Below, in pieces: positions 25,955 to 35,700 of a stretch of 41,462 bases of DNA; the first letter of the stretch is position 1, and the number at the start of each line of letters is the position of its first letter. The DNA comes from Lentilactobacillus parabuchneri DSM 5707 = NBRC 107865 (lineage in GTDB: Bacteria; Bacillota; Bacilli; Lactobacillales; Lactobacillaceae): contig NZ_AZGK01000015.1 of NCBI RefSeq assembly GCF_001435315.1, forward strand, positions 1 through 41,462, read 5' to 3'. The notes beneath the pieces were generated by a model. The model had not been told where the DNA came from and made no database searches. It saw only the letters and a program-made list of their open reading frames with translations. A program made the translations under genes and the position numbers.

Positions 25955-26681
25955 CCCGAAAGATGACGTTCATCAGTGTTGAAATCACGAGATTAAAAAT
26001 CGAGATCACCACAATTATCGTTGTGAAGTGGCCAAGCAGGGCGAAGAACCCCGCTGAAAATGGCGTGATTGAAATGATGATTGTGACTGCCACCAGGAAT
26101 AAAATGGCCTGCCAGAAGCCCTGTTTAGAATTTTCAAAATCAGCTGAGCTCAGGTCAAATCCACCGATACAAATGTTGGCCGCAATGACCAAGAAGATCA
26201 GTAAAGAAAGCCAGTTGACCGACGGCATCAGCCAGCCGATTTGCCCGAAGGACTGCTGAGTCGAAACAATCAAAGACTGGTAAACTTCGGGGATGAAGGA
26301 CCGAGCTAATAAGAGTGTCGTTAAACAACAGCCAAAGATTGGTGCCACCCTGATAAACAGGTTGCCCATATTCTGGTAGATGTTTTGCTTTCGCCACGTG
26401 TGGTGGACGTAACCCAGTGTTTCATTTTCAGCGGTGGGGATGCGAATTAAGCGAAACTGGTCGACGTGGTGGCCGAAAACAAGTGCTACGATCAGGTGGC
26501 TGGCTTCATGAACGATGATGCCAAGAAAGCCAAATACCAACTGGCCTTTAACGCCAAAGCGATTGGCAATTTGTTGTTTTGTGTTGCGGTTGATTGCTGA
26601 AAGTAGGTAGATAAAAAGAAATGGTACCCCGATGAGTAATCCGAGTACCAAACCAATGTTTGTCAAAATATCTTTGAGCAT
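25947..26681 (-). CDS. M50-like membrane zinc metalloprotease
   Basis: A 244-residue membrane protein whose second hydrophobic region holds HEASH, the HExxH zinc motif, in GIIVHEASHLIVALVFGHHVD. The motif lies inside the membrane segment, as in M50 site-2 proteases. A likely C-terminal zinc ligand is D in NICIGGFDLSSAD. About five to six helices are seen. It starts four bases after the YbaK-type deacylase stop codon, so they form an operon. The substrate is unknown, as it lacks a PDZ domain. The last codons overlap the convergent HD gene. Confidence 0.82.
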   Translation of the reverse strand: MLKDILTNIGLVLGLLIGVPFLFIYLLSAINRNTKQQIANRFGVKGQLVFGFLGIIVHEASHLIVALVFGHHVDQFRLIRIPTAENETLGYVHHTWRKQNIYQNMGNLFIRVAPIFGCCLTTLLLARSFIPEVYQSLIVSTQQSFGQIGWLMPSVNWLSLLIFLVIAANICIGGFDLSSADFENSKQGFWQAILFLVAVTIIISITPFSAGFFALLGHFTTIIVVISIFNLVISTLMNVIFRVI

Positions 26682-26685
26682 CTTG

Positions 26686-27186
26686 TCATTCCTTTATGTC
26701 GGCGAATTTTCCACCGATTAAATCGACCATTTGTTGGGCATCGACTTTAACTGACCGGCCGATTTGACCAGACGATACGATAATGTCGCCCATATCTTTT
26801 GCCTCTTGGTCAACGTAAATGGGGTAATGAAATTTTTCCCAAATGCCAATGGGGGTGTTGGCACCGTGTTGGTAGCCGGTCGTCTTTAATAAATCCTTCA
26901 ATGGCACCATGTTGACTTTTTTGTTGCCGGACACTTTGGCCAGCTTCTTTTCGTCCAAGTGTTCGTCAACTGGGACGACACCAACAACAGGACCGGTATT
27001 TTTTCCAGTCAGTACCAGCGTTTTGAAAATTTGGTGTTCGTCTTGGTCAACGTGATCAACGGTAATTTGTTCAACATCACCCTCTTTGTGAGTTGGAAAT
27101 TCCATTTGGACAAAGGGGATTTTGTGCTTATCTAAAATTTGTTCCACTAGCGTTTTATGAACTTGATTCTTCTTCTTTTTTGACAT
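26686..27186 (-). CDS. YbaK/EbsC-type aminoacyl-tRNA deacylase
   Basis: This 166-residue protein belongs to the YbaK/ProX editing family, which removes wrong amino acids (notably Cys from tRNA-Pro) in trans. The pattern is visible: VDQDEHQIFKTLVLTG, VVGVVPVDEHLDEKKLAKVSGNKKVNM, TGYQHGANTPIG and DIIVSSGQIGRSVKVD. The ATG at 27186 follows TGAGGTG by seven bases; a frame opening at 27243 would add 19 residues without a ribosome site. It is the first gene of a two-gene unit with the M50-type protease. Confidence 0.93.
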   Translation of the reverse strand: MSKKKKNQVHKTLVEQILDKHKIPFVQMEFPTHKEGDVEQITVDHVDQDEHQIFKTLVLTGKNTGPVVGVVPVDEHLDEKKLAKVSGNKKVNMVPLKDLLKTTGYQHGANTPIGIWEKFHYPIYVDQEAKDMGDIIVSSGQIGRSVKVDAQQMVDLIGGKFADIKE

Positions 27187-27309
27187 GTCATAACACCTCA
27201 GAGATATTTTATCACAACCTGGGACATGATTCCGGCTGAACAAAGAGAATGATAATCTGTTATACTTTATTAATAATAGATCAAGTTAACGATTTTATAA
27301 GGAGCACAA

Positions 27310-28041
27310 ATGGCTGATTTAGTATATCGCAACATCATGAAGGATTTGAAGGAACGCATCCAGGCAAACGAGTTTGCCTCAAAGAAACTGCCGGATGAAC
27401 GAAGCCTGAGCGAATCTTATGGTGTTAGCCGAAGTTCAATTAAACGCGCGTTGAATGTTTTGGCAAATCAGGGAATTATTTTCAAAAAGCGGGGATCCGG
27501 AACATTCATTAACCCGCTGTATCAGAAGAATCAAACCATTTTTCAATACGAGGGATCCAATTTAGGGGTTACAGATAGTTTTAAGAGTGATGGCCAAACG
27601 CCACAAATTAAGCTGTTGGACTTCAAGGTTGTGCCGGCAAGTGAAGAATTGCAGACCGAATTATTTTTAAATCCGGGTGAATTTGTGTACGAAATTAAAC
27701 GGTTGCGGTCGTTTGATGACAAGCCGTTTATGATTGAGTTGGGATATATTCCAATCAGGGTCGCACCTGAGCTAAATGCGCAAAGAGTAGAAGGCTCGAT
27801 CTTCAACTATTTTGAGGACGCAACTGGAAATTCGGTTACCAAGTCGTTCATGACAATAACGGCGGATCCCTCAACAAAAGAGGACCAGGAGTTGTTGGGA
27901 TTGAAGCCGGTGGAACCGGTCGGTGTGATGGAAGGTATTTTCTTCCTGGATGACGGAACACCGTTTGAAGTCTCAAATATGCGGATTCACTATAAATATT
28001 TGAATTATAATACGTTTGTGAATTTGGATGAAGATAAGTAG
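27310..28041 (+). CDS. GntR-family regulator with UTRA effector domain
   Basis: A 243-residue DNA-binding regulator. The N-terminal winged helix occupies about residues 5-70, with the recognition region LSESYGVSRSSIKRALNVL and the wing GIIFKKRGSGTFI. The C-terminal UTRA domain (about 95-235) binds a small effector, often a sugar phosphate (GEFVYEIKRLRSFDDKPFMIEL, FEVSNMRIHYKYLNY). The ATG follows AAGGAG. TGTTATACT at 27258-27266 is a possible extended -10. No sugar-uptake operon adjoins it, so its targets may be distant. The TAG stop is the first point of a structured repeat. Confidence 0.93.
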   Translation: MADLVYRNIMKDLKERIQANEFASKKLPDERSLSESYGVSRSSIKRALNVLANQGIIFKKRGSGTFINPLYQKNQTIFQYEGSNLGVTDSFKSDGQTPQIKLLDFKVVPASEELQTELFLNPGEFVYEIKRLRSFDDKPFMIELGYIPIRVAPELNAQRVEGSIFNYFEDATGNSVTKSFMTITADPSTKEDQELLGLKPVEPVGVMEGIFFLDDGTPFEVSNMRIHYKYLNYNTFVNLDEDK

Positions 28042-28170
28042 AGAGCGACGAGCAACGGGTTGATGCGGTTTCTAAGAAGAGATGGATTAAAACCCAGGGT
28101 TTGGGTTTTGATTCATCTCTTCTTAGAAGTTAGCATCAGTTGCGTCGGAGCTCATTTCGGCTAGGTAAAA
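28041..28170 (+). repeat. Structured intergenic element, copy 4
   Basis: GAGAGCGACGAGCAACGGGT begins on the last base of the gntR stop codon. A nearly perfect hairpin of about 26 pairs spans 28071-28127 (TCTAAGAAGAGATG, ATTAAAACCCA and their complements). Then come TTAGCATCAGTTGCGTCGG, as in the other copies, and a small hairpin GGAGCT-CATTTC-GGCTAGG. The outer boxes are almost identical to the copy at 20421-20552, but the hairpin arms differ completely and still pair. It could double as the gntR terminator. Confidence 0.88.
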
Positions 28171-28189
28171 AGTAACACCCTCTTGAACC

Positions 28190-28292
28190 GGGTTTGAAGC
28201 AGTGGTCCCTTGGAAGTTAGCGTCAGGCCCGTCGCCAAGTAGGCTAGACGCTGCGCGCTGCTTGCGGTCGTCAGAGCTCATTTCAGCTAGAT
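28190..28292 (+). repeat. Structured intergenic element, copy 5 (3' part)
   Basis: This tandem partner follows the copy at 28041-28170. It contains GTTAGCGTCAG, a small stem GCC-AAGTA-GGC, CTAGACGCTGC, GCGGTCGTCAGAGC and ATTTCAGCTAG. The order matches the distal half of the reverse copy at 16763-16923, where the stem is GTCC-ACA-GGAC. The 5' box is not recognisable. AGCGTC and GACGCT also pair. It ends about 10 bases before the ribosome site of the next small gene. Confidence 0.75.
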
Positions 28293-28317
28293 AAAAAATA
28301 TAAAAGGAGCACCTCCC

Positions 28318-28503
28318 ATGGGTTTTTATATTATGTTCGTCCTCGCCATTTTTGGCATTTTCATTCTCGTTTATGGATTTAAGCAAAAGGAGCGTCCGGC
28401 CGTCCGCAATATTTTTGTCGGCGTTGGCGTTATGATCTTAATATTTGCGATTTTAGCCGCAACTCCCTGGGGAGCTGATATCTTGTTGAATATGTTTCAT
28501 TAA
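28318..28503 (+). CDS. Small two-helix membrane protein, unknown function
   Basis: A 61-residue protein made of two hydrophobic helices (FYIMFVLAIFGIFILVYGF and IFVGVGVMILIFAILAATPW) joined by a basic loop with KQKERPAVR. The AAAGGAG ribosome site lies ten bases upstream of ATG. I do not recognise a family. Coding is supported by the ribosome site, the clean membrane pattern and a terminator just after it. It sits directly downstream of two structured repeats and the gntR gene; no separate promoter is clear, so it may depend on read-through. Confidence 0.7.
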   Translation: MGFYIMFVLAIFGIFILVYGFKQKERPAVRNIFVGVGVMILIFAILAATPWGADILLNMFH

Positions 28504-28528
28504 TTTCATTTAGGTTCGCAATTAAGTT

Positions 28529-28564
28529 GCAGTGGGTCGAATAACGGCTCACTGCTTTTATTTT
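28529..28564 (+). terminator. Rho-independent terminator
   Basis: GCAGTGGGTC pairs with GGCTCACTGC around an A-rich loop, followed by a T-rich tail. It ends the small membrane-protein transcript. Confidence 0.8.
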
Positions 28565-28626
28565 AAGCATCATTTCAACTACCTTCTCAAAAAACGCTTA
28601 TTCTATAGATGAAATGGGGTGAGAAG

Positions 28627-30042
28627 ATGGTTGAGAAGCACGCAAATCAAAATCGGTGGTGGATTTTTACCGCAGTCGTCCTATTATCGTTCATGTCGAC
28701 GTTGACCAGCAGTATTGTCAACATTGCATTACCGGTCATGTCGCGGGCAATGGACGTGCCAACGTCACAGATTACCTGGGTGGCATCAAGTTACCTGATC
28801 GTGACCTGTATGTTCTTGCTGCCGTTTGGTAAGATGGGTGACTTGTTCGGCAAAGCACGGGTCTTTAAAATCGGCACCGTCATTTTTACAATTGCGTCAT
28901 TATTATGTGGCTTCAACCTCGGCTTTGGCTGGATTTTACTGATGCGAGCCGTTCAGGCAATCGGTGCCAGTATGACGCTGAGCACCAACGCCGGAATTAT
29001 TACCGAGACCTTTTCTAAGCAGCAACGGGGACTTGCTCTAGGCAGCTTCGGTTCAGTAGTTGCCTTGGGCAGCATCGCCGGTCCCGGCCTTGGTGGCCTG
29101 ATTTTGACTTATCTTCCCTGGAATTACATATTTTGGGTTAACGTACCGGTCGGATTGGTGGCAATCGTTCTTGGTCAACTGGTGTTGTCTAAAAATGAGG
29201 TCAAATCCAAGGGAAACGTTGACTTTATCGGCATGCTGATTTTAATCATCACGGCTGCCAGTTTATTTGTCGGACTCATTTTGGGTCAACAAGTCGGCTT
29301 TTCCAGTTTTACTTTTGTGGGGTTGATGATTGCAACGCTGATTTTGCTTGTGGCATTCAGGCATATTGAAATGCGTGCAGAAAATCCCGTCATGAATTTT
29401 CACTTGTTTCATAACAGTGATTTTTCCCTTAGTTTACTTGCGACGGTACTCGTTTACGGGATTAATTTTGTCGTTAATATCATCGAACCGATTTATTTGG
29501 AACAGAATCGACTCATTAGTACCGATCTGGCAGGACTAATTTTAATCAGCTTTCCAATCATTCAAATTGTCGTCTCACCGTTTGCCGGATGGCTCAGTGA
29601 CAAATTTGGCTCCCACGTCATCGCGGCCATTTCGCTAGCGATGTTGATTATCAGCCAAGTCGGGCTGGCCAGTGTTAATCACGCCACTTCGCTAATAGTG
29701 CTGTGCATTTGGCTGGGCTTTGTTGGTTTGGGAAATGGGTTGTTTCAAGCACCGACAAACGTTTTGGTCATGAACGCAGTTGCCAAGGACCAGTTGGGAA
29801 TTGCCAGCGGGTTGCTGGGCTTTTCGAGAAACACCGGTATGACACTTGGCTCGATTTTTGCCAATATTTTACTATTTGGTGGGATTAGCATGAATCTTGG
29901 ACGACCAGTCAACGATTATCCGGTTGCGCAGCCAGGGGCATTTATTTTTGGCATGCGGTTTACTTTTATTGTGACAACTGCTGTATTGGCGGCCTTATTC
30001 ATCGCTCAAGTCATCGTTAATTGGCATCGACAAAATCGTTAA
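28627..30042 (+). CDS. MFS exporter, DHA2 type, 14 TM
   Basis: A 471-residue drug/proton antiporter of the DHA2 (EmrB/QacA-like) group. Motif A is seen as GKMGDLFGKARVFKIG and motif C as GSIAGPGLGGLI, both in family position. Fourteen hydrophobic segments can be counted. I chose ATG at 28627 because GGGGTGAGA lies upstream; an ATG six codons earlier lacks a ribosome site. It stands alone after a terminator. The substrate is unknown. The nearby GntR gene is too distant and of the wrong effector type to be its obvious regulator. Confidence 0.92.
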   Translation: MVEKHANQNRWWIFTAVVLLSFMSTLTSSIVNIALPVMSRAMDVPTSQITWVASSYLIVTCMFLLPFGKMGDLFGKARVFKIGTVIFTIASLLCGFNLGFGWILLMRAVQAIGASMTLSTNAGIITETFSKQQRGLALGSFGSVVALGSIAGPGLGGLILTYLPWNYIFWVNVPVGLVAIVLGQLVLSKNEVKSKGNVDFIGMLILIITAASLFVGLILGQQVGFSSFTFVGLMIATLILLVAFRHIEMRAENPVMNFHLFHNSDFSLSLLATVLVYGINFVVNIIEPIYLEQNRLISTDLAGLILISFPIIQIVVSPFAGWLSDKFGSHVIAAISLAMLIISQVGLASVNHATSLIVLCIWLGFVGLGNGLFQAPTNVLVMNAVAKDQLGIASGLLGFSRNTGMTLGSIFANILLFGGISMNLGRPVNDYPVAQPGAFIFGMRFTFIVTTAVLAALFIAQVIVNWHRQNR

Positions 30043-30172
30043 GTAAAAATTGAGAAAATTTTGTTACAAAATATTAATAATAGTGGACGAACCTTTTATA
30101 AGCGTCCATAATAGCTAATAAGTATAGAATTTTCTGTCACTAAATATTGGACCGTATCAATTTTCTAAAAGG

Positions 30173-30238
30173 TTGACTTTTTGAAAATATCGTTTAGTAT
30201 TAGTGATGTAAATTGATCAAGAATTCATTGGTGAATTT
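30173..30238 (+). promoter_or_regulatory. xfp promoter and leader inverted repeat
   Basis: TTGACT (30173-30178) and TAGTAT (30195-30200), with 16-base spacing, are a plausible promoter for the phosphoketolase gene. GAATTCA-TTGG-TGAATTT at 30221-30238 is an inverted repeat just downstream of the start and could be an operator. The rest of the 250-base spacer is AT-rich, with a small palindrome TTTTGT-T-ACAAAA near 30059. No cre box is evident. Confidence 0.5.
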
Positions 30239-30293
30239 TACGAACATTCTATACAGAAGCTTTGTTGTTAAATCGAAGAAGGAGTGTTAATTA

Positions 30294-32681
30294 ATGACAG
30301 TAGATTACGATTCCAAAGAATATTTGGAACTTGTTGACAAGTACTGGCGTGCCGCTAATTACCTTTCAGTAGGTCAATTGTTCTTGCGCGACAACCCATT
30401 GCTTAAGAGACCCCTCGAAGCCAAAGACGTTAAAGTTAAGCCTATTGGTCACTGGGGAACTATCGTATCCCAAAACCTTATCTATGCAGAATTGAACCGT
30501 GTTATTAACAAATACGATTTGAACATGTTCTACATTGAAGGATCAGGTCATGGTGGACAAGTTATGGTTTCCAACTCATATCTTGACGGTAGTTATTCAG
30601 ATATCTATCCAAACATCAGCCAAGACGAAAAAGGTATGGCTAAATTGTTCAAGCAATTCTCATTCCCAGGTGGAGTTGCTTCTCATGCCGCACCAGAAAC
30701 ACCAGGTTCAATCCATGAGGGTGGAGAACTTGGATACTCACTTTCACATGGTACCGGTGCTATCTTAGACAACCCAGATGTAATCGCTGCTGTTGAAATT
30801 GGTGATGGCGAATCAGAAACCGGCCCATTGGCTGCATCATGGTTCTCTGACAAGTTCATCAACCCAATTACCGACGGTGCTGTTCTTCCTATCATTAACA
30901 TGAACGGCTTCAAGATTTCTAACCCTACTATCCTTTCACGTATGAGTGACGAAGATTTAACTAGTTACTTCAAAGGAATGGGCTGGGATCCATACTTCGT
31001 TGAAGCTACTGCTGATACGGATCATGCCAAGGTTGAAGCAGAATTTGCCAAGACTCTTGACCATGTGATCGAAGAAATCAAGTCAATTCAAAAGAATGCT
31101 CGTGAAAACGAAACTCCAGATAATGTTAAATTGCCTAACTGGCCAATGATTATCTTCCGTTCACCTAAAGGTTGGACTGGTCCTAAGAAGGATCTCGATG
31201 GTAACCCTATCGAAGGTTCATTCCGTGCTCACCAAGTTCCAATTCCTGTTGCTGCAGGCTCAATGGAACATAAAGACTTGCTCATTGACTGGTTGAAGTC
31301 ATACAAGCCAGAAGAATTGTTCGATGAAAACGGAACTGTTCTTCCAGAAATTCGTGAAGTTGCTCCTAAGGGCGACAAGCGAATGGCTGTTAACCCAATC
31401 ACCAATGGTGGTATCAAGCCAGAACCATTGAAGTTCCCTAACATCCGCGACTTCGAAGTTAAATTTGATCGTGGTGTTACTCAAAAGCAAGATATGATCG
31501 AATGGTCAAACTGGTTGGAAAAGGTTGCTGAACTTAACCCAACCAGCTTCCGTGGATTCGGCCCTGACGAAACTAAGTCAAACCGTCTTTACAGCTTGCT
31601 TGATGATTCAAAGCGTCAATGGATGGAAGATATTCACGAACCATTTGATGAAGATCTTTCAAACCACGGCCGTGTTATCGATTCACAACTTTCAGAACAC
31701 CAAGCAGAAGGTTGGCTTGAAGGCTATGTATTGACTGGTCGTCATGGATTCTTTGCTACTTACGAATCATTTGGACGTGTTGTTGACTCAATGTTGACTC
31801 AACACATGAAGTGGTTGCGTAAGGCTTCAGAACAATACTGGAGAAAGCAATATCCTTCATTGAACTTTGTTGATACTTCAACAGTATTCCAGCAAGATCA
31901 CAATGGTTATACCCACCAAGATCCAGGTATGTTAACTCATTTAGCTGAGAAGAAGCCTGAATTTATCCGTGAGTATCTTCCAGCAGATGCCAACACATTG
32001 TTAGCAGTTGGTGATGTTGCATTCAGAACTTACGAAAAGATCAACTTAATCGTTACTTCAAAGCACCCACGTCGTCAATGGTACACAATGGATGAAGCAC
32101 AAAACCTCGTTAAGAATGGTCTTGGCTACATCGATTGGGCATCAACTGACCAAGGTCAAGAACCAGATGTTGTCTTTGCTGCCGCAGGTTCAGAACCTAA
32201 CTTGGAAGCATTGGCTGCTATCTCAATCTTGAACAAGGAATTCCCAGAAATGAAGATTCGTTACATCAACGTTGTTGATTTATTGAAGCTTCGTTCACCT
32301 AAGGTTGACCCTCGTGGTTTGAGCGACGAAGACTTTGACAACTTGTTCACTACTGACAAGCCAGTTATCTTCGCATTCCATGGCTTCGAAGGACTTATCA
32401 AGGATATCTTCTTCGATCGTCATAACCACAACCTTCACGTTCATGGTTACCGTGAGAATGGTGATATCACAACACCATTTGACATGCGTGTCTTGAACCA
32501 ATTGGATCGCTTCAGCCTTGCTAAGGAAGCTGTTCAAGATATTCCAGCTTACACTGTTAAGGCCGGTTACTTCATCCAACGTATGAACGACACTATCGAC
32601 AAGCATAATGCCTACATTCGTCAAGAAGGAACTGATCTTCCAGAAGTTGTTGACTGGAAGTGGGAAGGTCTCAAGAAGTAA
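30294..32681 (+). CDS. xfp: Phosphoketolase (xylulose 5-phosphate/fructose 6-phosphate)
   Basis: This thiamine-diphosphate enzyme splits xylulose 5-phosphate with phosphate into acetyl phosphate and glyceraldehyde 3-phosphate. It is the defining step of heterolactic fermentation. The 795-residue length is typical. Signatures include IEGSGHGGQ, the thiamine-binding [30 protein letters not shown] and [11 protein letters not shown]. The ATG follows GAAGGAG. Codon use looks biased towards highly expressed genes (many GAA, GGT, AAG). It has its own promoter and a strong terminator. Together with zwf, gnd and adhE it outlines the pathway from glucose 6-phosphate to ethanol. Confidence 0.98.
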   Translation: MTVDYDSKEYLELVDKYWRAANYLSVGQLFLRDNPLLKRPLEAKDVKVKPIGHWGTIVSQNLIYAELNRVINKYDLNMFYIEGSGHGGQVMVSNSYLDGSYSDIYPNISQDEKGMAKLFKQFSFPGGVASHAAPETPGSIHEGGELGYSLSHGTGAILDNPDVIAAVEIGDGESETGPLAASWFSDKFINPITDGAVLPIINMNGFKISNPTILSRMSDEDLTSYFKGMGWDPYFVEATADTDHAKVEAEFAKTLDHVIEEIKSIQKNARENETPDNVKLPNWPMIIFRSPKGWTGPKKDLDGNPIEGSFRAHQVPIPVAAGSMEHKDLLIDWLKSYKPEELFDENGTVLPEIREVAPKGDKRMAVNPITNGGIKPEPLKFPNIRDFEVKFDRGVTQKQDMIEWSNWLEKVAELNPTSFRGFGPDETKSNRLYSLLDDSKRQWMEDIHEPFDEDLSNHGRVIDSQLSEHQAEGWLEGYVLTGRHGFFATYESFGRVVDSMLTQHMKWLRKASEQYWRKQYPSLNFVDTSTVFQQDHNGYTHQDPGMLTHLAEKKPEFIREYLPADANTLLAVGDVAFRTYEKINLIVTSKHPRRQWYTMDEAQNLVKNGLGYIDWASTDQGQEPDVVFAAAGSEPNLEALAAISILNKEFPEMKIRYINVVDLLKLRSPKVDPRGLSDEDFDNLFTTDKPVIFAFHGFEGLIKDIFFDRHNHNLHVHGYRENGDITTPFDMRVLNQLDRFSLAKEAVQDIPAYTVKAGYFIQRMNDTIDKHNAYIRQEGTDLPEVVDWKWEGLKK

Positions 32682-32711
32682 TTTAATTACTGTTAATTGA
32701 TGACTAATAGC

Positions 32712-32752
32712 AAAAGGAGCTCAAAATCAGAAATGATTTTGAGCTCCTTTTT
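32712..32752. terminator. Bidirectional terminator between xfp and the subtilase gene
   Basis: AAAAGGAGCTCAAAATCA pairs perfectly with TGATTTTGAGCTCCTTTT around GAAA. It lies between convergent stop codons and probably serves both genes. Confidence 0.93.
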
Positions 32753-32768
32753 CGTATTCAATTTATGA

Positions 32769-35700
32769 TCATTGACGAATGACGGTAATGGTCTTTGTAG
32801 TGGTGTTGCCTGTTTCATCGACCGCGGAAACCGTGAAAATATTTTGGCCGTTTTTCAAATTATAAGTTTGGCTGAATTGATGGGCAGCATGTGGATTCGG
32901 GTTAGCGCCAAGGTCTTGGTGATTAACCCAGCCGGCGTTGTTTTGCTCATGGAAAAGATTATCGCCATTAATAAACAGGCGATAGCCGTCGACATTGTCA
33001 TTTACTGAACCGCTAATTGTAATCTGATCCTCAGTTGTGTCCATCTGGTAATGATTTCCAGTTTGCTGCACACCAGGATTTAATGATAGATTCAGGGACG
33101 GGACCGTGGTATCCGTAATGACCACGAGCGTGCCACGGACAGTTGTCACTTTGTTTTTCGTTGATTTCTTTAAAATGTAGCCAATTCCACGCTGAGTTGT
33201 AGGGGCGACTGGCATTTCAAATTTAAACTGCCCGGACTTTTGAATTTTTACCCGATCGCCGGGACTATGTTGATCCGGACTCTTTAAAATAATCAACTTG
33301 TCCTTTGAGTTGTTGACCTTTCCGGCAATCGTTAACTGATGGGTAGCCGGATCATACACGCTGCTGGCCGCGTTTATCAAGGTTAAGTCATTGTCGTTAA
33401 GCCCTTTAAACGTAATCCCTTTGGTTGGGGGAAAACGAGTGGTGACTGCAAACTTGGCATGACTCATCATCGTTTGCAAGTCATCGGTTTTAACAGTCCA
33501 AACGATTTTTGACGTACCGGTTGGCGATTTCTTGATCGTTTTATACTGACTTGGAACAAGCTTAATGGTTTTATGGGTCTGATTGCCGGCAACATCTGCC
33601 AGTTGAAGTTGGAGTTTCCCCTTAGCTTGCTTGAGTGCCCGCTGTTTGGCGGCAGATAACTTATAAGTTAAGTTGCCAGTATTTGATTGGCCATCGTTGT
33701 TTAAGCTTACACCGACCGTTTTTTGGCCAATTTTGACGGCTAGTGTCGACAGCTCTGTGAAGCCGGCACCGACATCCGAGTAACTGACGGACAGTCGGCC
33801 GTTTTGATATTTGGTCTGGGTAATTGCCGGTGCGACCGTATCGACCTTGACAGGCAAGCTATAAGATTGCTTCTTTTCGGCGCCATCGTTATAGTTGGTT
33901 GTTTGCAAAACATAGTGGTACTGGCCGTCTGGAACAACTTTCATCCTACCGGTTGATTGATCATATGCCATGCCATTCCAGTTGAGTGCCAATGGATTGA
34001 GCCGCATTGACGGCGATAGAGTCAGATCATCCACGTAGGCTGCGCCATTTTCCTGAAATGACTTCTGGGTGTTGGTTTCCTGGTCAATTATTCGGACAAC
34101 GTGACCATTAGAATCAGTGATTTCAGCCGCCACGGCTTGGAGATTTTGAAATGCGAAGACATACGGACTGATCGCATCGGAACGGCCATCACCATTAGGT
34201 GAAAAGGCCACCTTATCGCTTTGAATTTTCTTAACGACTGAATCCCGCAAGGCATCCGGATCGGAGAGGGTGTTCAGCCAACTGGCCAGTGATGTCCGAT
34301 CGCTCAATCCCAGTGGCATGTCCTTATTATCAAGTAAATAGCCGCCGTTAAAGATGCTGCCAGACTGGTTAGCAGGTTTGTCGAGAGCCGGTTCCTCAGT
34401 TGGATCGCCGTAGTAGCCAAAATAGGGGACCGTCAAATTTTGACTGGGATCTGAATTAGTCAAACTAACGTAACCTTCTGCCACACTGTCGTGCGCCGCC
34501 TGGCCGGCAAGGTTTAGTGTCAGGTTAACCCTTGAAGCTTTTCCCGGCGCAACGGTAATGTCCGATTGATCGGACTGAAGAGACGCACCAACAATGGCTG
34601 TATCATGGACACGGCCGACACCGTGTTGATTGGAGTCACGGACTTCAGTAAACGGACCGCTGCTGGTATTCACGTGGTAGGTTTCAGGTTTGTCGCCGTG
34701 ATTGGCGACGTTAACGGCAAATCTAGTCGTTTCTCCAATGGCTTTAAGTGAAACCGATCCTTGATTGGTTGTGGGGTCGGTTGCCAGCGCGTTTAAGTTC
34801 GCCGCATTGGTGACGTTCACCTGGCCGGCACCCTGTCTTCGAGGTGATATTAGTTCCCCAGAGTAATGATCGTCATTCATTGGTGAAGCGGAATTCATTA
34901 ACGCAACTTTAACTGCGTTCACCAAGTCGGCACCGGTTAAATTGGGCTGGGTTTGCTTCAACTTCTGCATGATCAGTGCGGCGGCACCAGCGATGTATGG
35001 GGACGAAAACGACGTCCCTGTGTTTGTCGTGAAACGATTATTTTCATCAAGAACGGCAATGTGTTGGCCCGGTGCACTCACATCGGGTTTTAAATTGAAG
35101 TCCGGGGTTGGTCCCCACGCCGAGAATGAATCCATTTCACTGTTATTGCCTTGTTTGGTATTTTCGTCACCAACCGTTATTGCAGAAGGTGAAACGGCCG
35201 GATTACTGATAGTTCCGGAGTTGGCTGGTTCATATACTGTGACATCAGAAGCGGACTGCTCGTTATAGTCGTTTTCGATACTTCCTGAATGACCGAAGTT
35301 GCTACCGGCGATGGCCACAAAGACACCATGATTAGTTGCGTATTGAACTGCTGCTTGCTCTTGATCGGTCATGGATTCAGCAGCGACACCGATTCCAAGC
35401 GACAAATTAATGACATTAGCACCAAGTTTAACGGCGTCGTAAATCCCTTGAGCGACGTCGTTTGGAGACTCGTCAGAAAAGCCGCCATATAGTTTCATGT
35501 TAAGCAGCTGGGCTTCCGGGGCGACGCCTTGAACGTATTTTGAATTCGGTTGACGATCGACACCATTTGCGGCAGCAACGCCGGCAACCATCAAGCCGTG
35601 AAAGCCGGAAACCTTGTCTGCTTGGGCATCGTCGTTGTTGTGATTGACATAATCGTAAGCAAATGGAATTTTCGGACTGACATATTTGCCATAACCGAGC

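Noticed and set aside
16763-28292. Insertion sequence or CRISPR array
   Set aside because: The repeats have no transposase, no regular spacing and no unique spacers. Their arms vary while remaining complementary, unlike IS ends or CRISPR repeats.
28123-28386. Minus-strand open frame with repeated FYLAEMSSD peptide
   Set aside because: The peptide repeat comes from two copies of the GAGCTCATTTC module of the structured elements and antisense of the small membrane gene. There is no ribosome site.
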